Origin: an uncultured Eubacteriales bacterium
GTDB taxonomy: Bacteria; Bacillota; Clostridia; Oscillospirales; RGIG7773
NCBI GenBank assembly: GCA_934541205.1
Contig: CAKTDK010000029.1
Coordinates: 1-15,652 of the forward strand
DNA: 15,652 nt
Reading direction: 5' to 3'
The position numbers and the translations under genes are program-made. Under the pieces are notes generated by a model that ran no database searches, had not been told where the DNA came from, and saw only the letters and a program-made list of their open reading frames with translations. This document shows, in pieces, positions 7,329 through 13,488 of the stretch (its first letter is position 1; each line of letters starts with the position of its first letter).

Positions 7329-7640
7329 TTATGCGTTGATAGTCTGAATCTGAACCTTTGTATAAGGCTGTCTGTGACCGATTTTCTTTTTTGAATCTTT
7401 TTTCGGTTTGTATTTAAAAACAGTAACCTTTTTGCCTTTACCGTTTTTAACAGCTTTGGCAGTAACAGTTGCGCCTGAAACATTAGGAGTTCCTACAACA
7501 ACGCCATCATCCTTGCCTACGCAAAGAACTTCGTCGAAAGTAACTTCTGCATCTTCAGCAACATTCAATTTTTCGATGTAAATAACATCGCCTTCCTGTA
7601 CTTTATATTGTTTACCGCCTGTTTTAATAACTGCGTACAT
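7329..7640 (-). CDS. rplU: 50S ribosomal protein L21
   Basis: L21 binds 23S rRNA in the large subunit. The 103 residues are full length, starting MYAVIKTGGKQYKVQEGD and ending with the signature GHRQPYTKVQIQTINA. The basic stretch KYKPKKDSKKKIGHRQ supplies rRNA contacts. GAGAGGTG (7656-7649) precedes the ATG by 8 nt; another ATG four bases upstream (7644-7642) is out of frame and is not the start. It is the first gene of rplU-prp-rpmA, transcribed from a strong promoter through a structured leader. Confidence 0.97.
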   Translation of the reverse strand: MYAVIKTGGKQYKVQEGDVIYIEKLNVAEDAEVTFDEVLCVGKDDGVVVGTPNVSGATVTAKAVKNGKGKKVTVFKYKPKKDSKKKIGHRQPYTKVQIQTINA

Positions 7641-7725
7641 ACATAAAGCACCTCTCTTTCACATTAGACTCGCTAAACACAAGGCAAAGCTTACACAGCT
7701 TTTTAAAAGCCCGTTTTATGCGGCT
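7641..7725 (-). promoter_or_regulatory. Structured 5' leader of rplU (candidate L21 leader)
   Basis: About 85 nt separate the predicted start of transcription from rplU. The DNA holds two inverted repeats. AAAAGCC/GGCTTTT (7705-7711 with 7722-7728) overlaps the very start of the RNA, and AAAGCT/AGCTTT (7686-7691 with 7697-7702) has a 5-nt loop. L21 operons in Bacillota often carry an autoregulatory leader (Rfam L21_leader). Position and size fit, but I could not confirm the family consensus by eye. Confidence 0.4.
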
Positions 7726-7730
7726 TTTAT

Positions 7731-7759
7731 AGTTTATCATAATTGCAATGCCTTGTCAA
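7731..7759 (-). promoter_or_regulatory. Strong promoter of rplU-prp-rpmA
   Basis: The minus strand reads TTGACA (7759-7754, consensus), 17 bp, then TAAACT (7736-7731) with an adjoining extended -10 TGA. The -35 box begins only 8 bp after the stop codon of the amidase gene, with no terminator between, so read-through from that gene is possible. Confidence 0.8.
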
Positions 7760-7767
7760 CTATGATT

Positions 7768-8271
7768 TTATCCGTAATATCTTACTCCATTTATATGTAT
7801 AAATCTTATATCAGTATATTCATAAGTAAGAATCGGTCTGTTATTTACGTCTTTATAATGTGATGCAACCAAAATATTTTCAAGCGAAGGAGTTTCTCCG
7901 GTATTTACTACCAAAACAGAATGATGAAAATAATCATGATTGATTTTCATTTGTATAACATCACCAATCATCATATTTTCTGCATCTGAATCAATTCCGT
8001 AAGGTCCAACCGTTCTATTGGAAGTTAAAAAACGATATAACTCATTAACTCCTGTCCAGGCAGGCGCTCTGTTATTTAAATCTATGTAATACCAGCCGTA
8101 AGTGGGCGTATAATTCATAACCCCGCTTCCCGCATACAGACATTGAGATACAAAATTTGTACAGTCCCCTCCGATTTCATTAAAATTATAATAAATAGGA
8201 TTTCTTCTATATGCCCAGTAATTTGCATACTCTTTTGCAGCTTGTCTGTCATACTCTTTTTCTATTAACAT
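7768..8271 (-). CDS. Small amidase_6-type cysteine hydrolase, no signal peptide
   Basis: The 167-residue protein matches the putative amidase domain (Pfam Amidase_6, NlpC/P60-like fold). Seen are AKEYANYWAYRRNP (12-25), GGDCTNFVSQCL (34-45) with the presumed nucleophile C37, HHSVLVV (116-122) with the presumed catalytic H117, and ASHYKDVNNRP (136-146). Relatives are usually found in secreted proteins and are thought to act on peptide or amide bonds of the cell wall; this one is only the domain and has no signal peptide or transmembrane segment. The ATG at 8271 is chosen because GAGGTGAT (8286-8279) lies 7 nt before it; the upstream GTG (8283) is inside that site. Substrate and location are unknown. 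Confidence 0.82.
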   Translation of the reverse strand: MLIEKEYDRQAAKEYANYWAYRRNPIYYNFNEIGGDCTNFVSQCLYAGSGVMNYTPTYGWYYIDLNNRAPAWTGVNELYRFLTSNRTVGPYGIDSDAENMMIGDVIQMKINHDYFHHSVLVVNTGETPSLENILVASHYKDVNNRPILTYEYTDIRFIHINGVRYYG

Positions 8272-8291
8272 AATTAATATCACCTCAAATT

Positions 8292-8320
8292 ATAATATGT
8301 AATATTAATCATATTGTTAA
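8292..8320 (-). promoter_or_regulatory. Probable promoter of the amidase gene
   Basis: The minus strand reads TTAACA (8320-8315), 17 bp, then TATTAT (8297-8292), each 5/6 to consensus. It lies between the groEL terminator and the amidase ribosome binding site. A TATAAT three bases further downstream is a rival -10. AT-rich context lowers certainty. Confidence 0.45.
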
Positions 8321-8325
8321 TTTTA

Positions 8326-8360
8326 TAAAAAAACCGATGGGAAAAATTTTTCCCACCGAT
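8326..8360 (-). terminator. Intrinsic terminator of groES-groEL
   Basis: A 14-bp stem (8333-8360, with two G-T wobbles on the minus strand) has AAAAATTTTT at its centre. On the minus strand it is followed by seven T's (8332-8326). It ends the groESL transcript and separates it from the amidase gene. Confidence 0.85.
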
Positions 8361-8382
8361 TTTGATAAAGGCAAATATCTAA

Positions 8383-10011
8383 TTAATACATACCGCCCAT
8401 TCCGCCTGCCCCCGCTGGCATAGGAGGTTCGGGTTCTTTTATATCAGCAACAACAGATTCTGTTGTAAGAACCATAGCTGCTATTGATGCAGCATTTTGC
8501 AAAGCACTTCTTGTAACCTTGGTAGGATCTATAATACCTGCTGTTGACATATCAACATATTCTTCAGTATAAGCGTTGTAGCCATAACCGATTTTACCTG
8601 AATTTTTAATTTTATCAAGTATAATAGAACCGTCAATGCCTGCGTTAAGAGCAATCTGACGAACAGGAGCTTCAAGAGCTTTAAGAACAATTTTAACGCC
8701 TGTTTTTTCATCGCCTTCAGTTTTTTCAACAAGCTCTTCAACAGCGCCCATAGCGTTTATATAAGCTGTTCCGCCTCCTGCAACTATACCTTCCTCAACT
8801 GCTGCTTTTGTAGCTGAAAGGGCGTCTTCAATACGAAGCTTTTGTTCTTTCATTTCTGTTTCAGTTGCGGCGCCAACTTTAATTACCGCTACACCGCCTG
8901 CAAGTTTTGCAAGTCTTTCCTGTAATTTTTCTTTATCAAATTCAGAAGTTGTTGTTTCAATATTGGCACGGATTTGTGAAACTCTGTTTTTAATTTCGTT
9001 TTTGTCTCCTGCACCGTCAACAATGATAGTATTTTCTTTTTCAACCTTTACTTGTCTTGCACGGCCAAGCATATCCATTGTTGCACTCTTAAGTTCAAGT
9101 CCTACTTCTTCAGAAATTACCGTACCGCCTGTCAAAATAGCGATATCCTGAAGCATTTCTTTTCTTCTGTCACCAAATCCGGGAGCTTTAACTCCTACGC
9201 AGGTGAATGTTCCTCTTAATTTATTTACTATAATTGTAGACAAAGCTTCGCCTTCAATATCTTCAGCTATAATGACAAGCTTTTTGCCTGCCTGAACAAT
9301 TTGTTCAAGAAGCGGAAGAATATCCTGAATATTTGAAATCTTTTTATCTGTAATCAGAATATACGCATCATCAATTTCAGCAACCATTTTTTCCGTATCG
9401 GTTACCATATAAGGAGTAATATATCCTCTGTCAAACTGCATACCTTCAACTACTTCACTGTAAGTTTCTGCAGTTTTTGATTCTTCAACTGTAATTACTC
9501 CGTCTGATGAAACTTTTTCCATAGCTTCTGCTATTAAATTCCCTATTTTTTCATCTGCTGATGAAACTGTTGCAACTTTAGCTATATCGTCATTGCTTGT
9601 AACCTTTTTAGAATTGCTTTTAATAACTTCAACAGCTTTATCAACAGCCAGCTTGATACCCTTTTTAAGCACCATCGGATTTGCTCCAGCAGCAACGTTT
9701 TTCATTCCTTCGCAGATAAGAGCCTGCGCCAAAACAGTAGCGGTTGTAGTACCGTCACCTGCGATGTCGTTTGTTTTTGTTGCAACTTCCTTTACAAGCT
9801 GAGCACCCATATTTTCAAACGGATCTTCAAGTTCAATATCCTTTGCGATTGTAACACCGTCGTTTGTAATAAGAGGGGTACCGAATTTTTTATCCAATAC
9901 TACGTTGCGTCCTTTGGGACCAAGTGTAATTTTTACTGTATCGGCAAGCTGGTCAACACCTTTTTGAAGTGCTTTTCTTGCTTCTTCTCCATATTTTATC
10001 TGTTTAGCCAT
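8383..10011 (-). CDS. groEL: 60-kDa chaperonin GroEL
   Basis: GroEL forms the double-ring chaperonin that folds proteins with GroES, using ATP. The 542 residues are full length: MAKQIKYGEEAR at the start, TLGPKGRNVVLD (29-40), the nucleotide-binding GDGTTTATVLAQ (85-96), and a glycine-methionine tail ending GAGGMGGMY. The ATG follows AAAGGAGTGAT with 6 nt spacing. It is 24 bp after groES and shares the CIRCE-controlled promoter. Nothing is truncated or unusual. Confidence 0.98.
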   Translation of the reverse strand: MAKQIKYGEEARKALQKGVDQLADTVKITLGPKGRNVVLDKKFGTPLITNDGVTIAKDIELEDPFENMGAQLVKEVATKTNDIAGDGTTTATVLAQALICEGMKNVAAGANPMVLKKGIKLAVDKAVEVIKSNSKKVTSNDDIAKVATVSSADEKIGNLIAEAMEKVSSDGVITVEESKTAETYSEVVEGMQFDRGYITPYMVTDTEKMVAEIDDAYILITDKKISNIQDILPLLEQIVQAGKKLVIIAEDIEGEALSTIIVNKLRGTFTCVGVKAPGFGDRRKEMLQDIAILTGGTVISEEVGLELKSATMDMLGRARQVKVEKENTIIVDGAGDKNEIKNRVSQIRANIETTTSEFDKEKLQERLAKLAGGVAVIKVGAATETEMKEQKLRIEDALSATKAAVEEGIVAGGGTAYINAMGAVEELVEKTEGDEKTGVKIVLKALEAPVRQIALNAGIDGSIILDKIKNSGKIGYGYNAYTEEYVDMSTAGIIDPTKVTRSALQNAASIAAMVLTTESVVADIKEPEPPMPAGAGGMGGMY

Positions 10012-10035
10012 ATCTTAATCACTCCTTTAATAATT

Positions 10036-10320
10036 TTATTCAACAATAGCGAGTATATCGGATTGTTTAACTATAATAAGCTCTTCATCATCAATTTTTA
10101 CTTCCGTACCGGAATATTTTGATGTTATAACCTTATCTCCGACCTTTACGTACATATCAACTTTTTTATCATCTACAATTCCTCCCGGCCCTACCGCAAC
10201 AACTTCGGCAAACTGGGGTTTTTCTTTAGCGGAGCCTGCAAGAATTATTCCGCTTTTTGTGGTTTCTTCGCTTTCCACCATCTTAATTACTACTCTGTCC
10301 AAAAGTGGTTTCAATTTCAT
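10036..10320 (-). CDS. groES: 10-kDa co-chaperonin GroES
   Basis: GroES caps the GroEL ring. The 94-residue protein begins MKLKPLLDRVVIKMVESEE, contains the mobile loop with the GroEL-contacting SGIILAG (residues about 23-29), and has the conserved VVAVGPGG and VGDKVITSKYSGTEV motifs. AGGAGGTC lies just upstream of the ATG. First gene of the groESL operon, under a sigma-A promoter and a CIRCE operator. Confidence 0.98.
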   Translation of the reverse strand: MKLKPLLDRVVIKMVESEETTKSGIILAGSAKEKPQFAEVVAVGPGGIVDDKKVDMYVKVGDKVITSKYSGTEVKIDDEELIIVKQSDILAIVE

Positions 10321-10363
10321 AATAAAGACCTCCTAAAATATTAAAATATATAATAAACTTTGT

Positions 10364-10390
10364 TTAGCACTCTTCAACTTCGAGTGCTAA
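10364..10390. promoter_or_regulatory. CIRCE operator (HrcA binding site) of groESL
   Basis: TTAGCACTC (10364-10372), nine bases, then GAGTGCTAA (10382-10390): a perfect match to the CIRCE consensus TTAGCACTC-N9-GAGTGCTAA. It covers the predicted transcription start of groES, the usual position for repression by HrcA until heat stress. hrcA itself is not in the window. Confidence 0.98.
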
Positions 10391-10394
10391 AAGT

Positions 10395-10423
10395 ATTATA
10401 ATAGATTATTTTATAAAAATCAA
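10395..10423 (-). promoter_or_regulatory. Sigma-A promoter of groES-groEL
   Basis: The minus strand reads TTGATT (10423-10418), 17 bp, then TATAAT (10400-10395). The -10 box ends 4 bp before the CIRCE operator, so HrcA would block initiation directly. Confidence 0.9.
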
Positions 10424-10537
10424 GTACTTAATAATTTTTTTACAAATTTATGTAATTTATTTAACATTTTTTTAATTCAAATATATAATATGGTATGGAA
10501 AATAATAAAATAATATTAATTTTATTCTAAAAAAGTA

Positions 10538-10566
10538 TTTAAATTTTATTTTTTTTGCCATATAAT
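10538..10566 (+). promoter_or_regulatory. Probable promoter of murC
   Basis: A consensus -10 TATAAT (10561-10566) lies 17 bp after a weak -35 TTTAAA (10538-10543, 4/6). Predicted leader of about 25 nt to the murC start. The surrounding 10424-10537 is very AT-rich and holds nothing else I recognise. Confidence 0.5.
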
Positions 10567-10597
10567 ATATATAAACAATATTAAGGAGCGAAATGAT

Positions 10598-12016
10598 TTG
10601 AATCAAAATTTTGAAAAGCTCAAAGAACTTTTAAAAACAAAAAAAAATATACATTTTATAGGTATAGGCGGAGTTTCCATGTCAGGTCTTGCCAACTACC
10701 TTCTTCATAAAGGATATAAAGTTACCGGTTCCGATAAATTCAATAATGATTACTGTAAAAAGCTATCCTCTTACGGTGCAAAAATTTTTATCGGACATAA
10801 TGAACAAAATATAAAAGATGCTGAGATTATAATATATACTGCTGCTGTAAGAAACGGCAATGTTGAACTTGAAGCTGCAAAAGAAAAAGGTCTTCCTTGC
10901 TTTGAAAGAGCTGTGCTTTTGGGATATCTTATGACAAATTATGAATATTCTGTAGGAGTTTCAGGAACTCACGGAAAAACTACAACAACTTCTCTTATCA
11001 CCTGCGGACTTTTGGAATGCAATGCAGATCCTACCGCATTTATCGGGGGGTCAATTCATAATATAAAAGGCAACTACCGAGTGGGCGGCGGAAAAGTAAA
11101 TGTTTTTGAAGCATGTGAATTTGTAGATTCATTTTTAAATTTTTATCCGAATATTGCAGTTGTGCTTAATGTTGAAGAGGATCATCTGGATTATTTTAAA
11201 AATATAGAAAATATTAAAAAATCTTTTAAACAATATCTTAAAAACACTGGGAATAACGGTTTTGCTGTAATATGTGCAAACAATAAGAACGCTATGGAAT
11301 GCGCTCTGGATTATGAAGGAACTGCAATTCTTTTTTCTATGGAGGAAAATGCGCTGTATAAAGATATGCTTCCAAACTGTGATCATTACTTTGCAAAAGA
11401 AATTTCTCTTGACGAAAACTCCATGCCTTCTTTTAAAGCGTATAAAAACGGAGAATTTATCTGTAATATAACTTTATCAGTTCCTGGAAAACATAATGTA
11501 GAAAATGCACTTGCCGCAATGGCTGTATGCGATATAATCGGACTTGATCGTAAAAACTTTGCAAAAGGGCTTTCAAATTATACCGGTGCGGGAAGACGAT
11601 TTGAGCTTGTGGGATACGGAAAAACCGGGTACAAAATTTATGATGACTATGCTCATCATCCGTCTGAAATATCTACTATGATGGAAGTGGTAAACAAAGT
11701 AAAATGCAATAAATTCTATGTTGTCGTTCAACCTCATACCTATACAAGAACAAAGCTTTTATTTAACGAATTTGTCGAATGTCTTTCAAAAATAGATAAT
11801 CTGATATTAACCAAAATATGCGCCGCAAGGGAACAAGATATATACAATATAAGCACGCTCGACTTATTAAAACATCTTCCAAATGCCGTTTATTGTCCGG
11901 AATTTGAAGACGTTCAGAAATATGCCGATGAACATCTGACCAAGGATGACAATATAATTACTATGGGATGCGGCGATATTTATATAGCCGCAAGAATGAT
12001 GGCAGGAAAAATATAA
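10598..12016 (+). CDS. murC: UDP-N-acetylmuramate--L-alanine ligase MurC (TTG start)
   Basis: MurC adds the first amino acid, L-alanine, to UDP-MurNAc in peptidoglycan precursor synthesis. The 472 residues show the Rossmann-like N-terminal GIGGVSMSGLA (22-32), the ATP-binding GTHGKTTTT (123-131), EACEFVDSF (171-179) and NVEEDHLDYF (191-200) of the central domain. Further on are PGKHNVENALAA (296-307), DDYAHHPSEI (349-358) and QPHTYTRT (378-385) in the ligase C-terminus. The start is TTG: AAGGAG (10583-10588) lies 9 nt upstream, the ATG at 10593 runs straight into a stop, and no other start keeps the nucleotide fold. It is transcribed divergently from groESL and alone, with a terminator after it. 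Confidence 0.96.
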   Translation: MNQNFEKLKELLKTKKNIHFIGIGGVSMSGLANYLLHKGYKVTGSDKFNNDYCKKLSSYGAKIFIGHNEQNIKDAEIIIYTAAVRNGNVELEAAKEKGLPCFERAVLLGYLMTNYEYSVGVSGTHGKTTTTSLITCGLLECNADPTAFIGGSIHNIKGNYRVGGGKVNVFEACEFVDSFLNFYPNIAVVLNVEEDHLDYFKNIENIKKSFKQYLKNTGNNGFAVICANNKNAMECALDYEGTAILFSMEENALYKDMLPNCDHYFAKEISLDENSMPSFKAYKNGEFICNITLSVPGKHNVENALAAMAVCDIIGLDRKNFAKGLSNYTGAGRRFELVGYGKTGYKIYDDYAHHPSEISTMMEVVNKVKCNKFYVVVQPHTYTRTKLLFNEFVECLSKIDNLILTKICAAREQDIYNISTLDLLKHLPNAVYCPEFEDVQKYADEHLTKDDNIITMGCGDIYIAARMMAGKI

Positions 12017-12057
12017 AATAAAAAACGGCTTATAATGAAATTGTAATGTTTTTTGAA

Positions 12058-12090
12058 AAAAGATTCACATCAAAATGATGTGAATCTTTT
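12058..12090. terminator. Bidirectional terminator between murC and the glycosidase-like gene
   Basis: AAAAGATTCACATCA (12058-12072) and its perfect complement (12076-12090) form a 15-bp stem with a 3-nt AAA loop. T-runs occur on both strands, so it serves the two convergent genes. Confidence 0.9.
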
Positions 12091-12114
12091 AATTAAATAT
12101 TATGAAAATACACA

Positions 12115-13260
12115 TTAAATTACATCAAGCAGCTGTTTTCCATCTAAAATTGCACGTACCGCCACAAGAGGCATAGCAACTCCTGCCATAAATCCGGGAT
12201 TTGTTTTTATACCTTTAATCATATTAACGCTTTCCGCAAAATCATATTTAGGCATAGACACTACAAGGTCTTCCAATACCTCCATAGCAAGCTCCGGTTT
12301 TTGATCATATAACGCAGTCAACACAAAGGCAGTGCCAAGCGACCAATATCCTCCGTTCATATAATTTCCCGGTTCATGAGGTACTATAAATCTGCTCCAG
12401 CCATTAGTAGTTTCAGTCGGGCAAGTTAAACCTTCCCGAAAAATCTGCTTTTTATTAGCCTCAAAATAATTTCCTATCGCTTTTTTCTGATTATCATCAG
12501 CCAACGCATAGGCAAGTCCGCTTCCCCAGATATCCGGCTGACGGTTGTCATAAGAACCGGCAAGAAAAATTCCTTTCTCCTCATCAAAAAGCCGATAAAG
12601 ATTATTTTGGATATTTTCAGCACGTTCTCTCCAATCATTGAGGATTTCTTCCGATACCACGTCGGCAAAAAACTTGCAAGCTGTAATGAAACTTCGCTGA
12701 GCAGCTACAGAACTCATCAAATCAAATCCCGTAATTGCTGCAATATCATGGAAAGGAAATGTAATATGAGGCTGAAACGGTGAAACATACGCAAGGCCGC
12801 ATGAAAACTCAGTATCGGAAATTGCTCTTATAAACAAATCCGCCCATTTCTTCTTTTTGGGAATAATTACTCCTCTCTCTTCAAACAAATTAAGCATACG
12901 AATCCATGCTCCTGGAAGTGAAGCTGACATTTTCGCTCCGCTGTTTTCAGAAAAACCCATCAAAGGCATGCCGTCTTCATTAAGAGAATCAGGAAAACGG
13001 GTAAGACCTATGACCGAGTCAGTACAAAACTGTGCAATTTTCTGACATGCTTCAACACTGAGAGGCTCTCCCGCAAGCATAATAAACTCAAAATCGTCCG
13101 GCCATATTCCCTTATATCCGTTAGAAGACGGATTAACGGCTTCAAGAGGAGGATTATTTTTTCCCAATCCTCTCCACTCGGATTTAGCGTTAATAACACT
13201 ACTATCATAATACTTTGACAAAATAGCTTCTATTTCCCGCAACCTTTTTTCGTTCTTCAT
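12115..13260 (-). CDS. Six-hairpin-glycosidase-like protein of unknown specificity, cytoplasmic
   Basis: I do not recognise a named family. The 381 residues have no signal peptide or membrane segment. Helix-rich stretches alternate with aromatic-acidic loops: GIWPDDF (51-57), SASLPGAW (112-119), PDIWGSGLAYAL (242-253), CPTETTNGWSRF (280-291) and YMNGGYWSLGTAF (300-312). This pattern is typical of (alpha/alpha)6-barrel carbohydrate-active enzymes, and D55 and D56 are candidate acidic residues. A role on cytoplasmic oligosaccharides is inference. Base composition differs from neighbours: the row at 12901-12960 is 27/60 G+C, against 14/60 at 14401-14460 in the next gene. GGAG precedes the ATG and a near-consensus promoter lies upstream, so it stands alone. 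Recent transfer is possible. Confidence is high that it is a gene, low for its function. Confidence 0.6.
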   Translation of the reverse strand: MKNEKRLREIEAILSKYYDSSVINAKSEWRGLGKNNPPLEAVNPSSNGYKGIWPDDFEFIMLAGEPLSVEACQKIAQFCTDSVIGLTRFPDSLNEDGMPLMGFSENSGAKMSASLPGAWIRMLNLFEERGVIIPKKKKWADLFIRAISDTEFSCGLAYVSPFQPHITFPFHDIAAITGFDLMSSVAAQRSFITACKFFADVVSEEILNDWRERAENIQNNLYRLFDEEKGIFLAGSYDNRQPDIWGSGLAYALADDNQKKAIGNYFEANKKQIFREGLTCPTETTNGWSRFIVPHEPGNYMNGGYWSLGTAFVLTALYDQKPELAMEVLEDLVVSMPKYDFAESVNMIKGIKTNPGFMAGVAMPLVAVRAILDGKQLLDVI

Positions 13261-13291
13261 AATATCGGCTCCAAATATATTATTTTGTTAA

Positions 13292-13320
13292 ACTATACTA
13301 AAAAAATTTTTTAAAGTCAA
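13292..13320 (-). promoter_or_regulatory. Promoter of the glycosidase-like gene
   Basis: The minus strand reads TTGACT (13320-13315), 17 bp, then TATAGT (13297-13292), 5/6 at each box. The expected leader is about 25 nt. No operator repeat was obvious nearby. Confidence 0.7.
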
Positions 13321-13445
13321 CACTATTTTTATGAAAATAATTATAGAAGTTTATTAAAACTTAAAAACTTTTATAAAACTGCTTTTATTATTTAAATATA
13401 TATTAATTAAACTATTTTTTACATAATAATATAAGTTCTTATTTA

Positions 13446-13488
13446 TCATAATAAAGGAGGTGAAATAAATTCACTTCCTTTATTATGA
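13446..13488. other. 19-bp hairpin spanning the cyclase stop codon, with a Shine-Dalgarno/anti-Shine-Dalgarno pair
   Basis: The arms 13446-13464 and 13470-13488 are complementary with one mismatch around a 5-nt loop. The hairpin includes the TAA of the downstream-reading cyclase gene. The + arm contains AAAGGAGGTGA (13453-13463), so the minus-strand transcript carries TCACCTCCTTT, the sequence at the 3' end of 16S rRNA. On the minus strand no T-run follows, so it is not a standard terminator there; T-rich DNA follows on the + side. It may be a 3'-end structure of the cyclase mRNA. Confidence 0.5.

Noticed and set aside
13321..13445. Possible small gene or RNA in the AT-rich gap between the cyclase and the glycosidase-like gene
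   Set aside because: Neither strand offers a start with a binding site and a sensible frame. Only short AT inverted repeats are present; I see nothing I can support.
13453..13463. AAAGGAGGTGA as a + strand ribosome binding site for a small gene
   Set aside because: No ATG, GTG or TTG lies 4-14 nt downstream. The first ATG (13485) opens only about 26 codons antisense to the cyclase, with no recognisable sequence.
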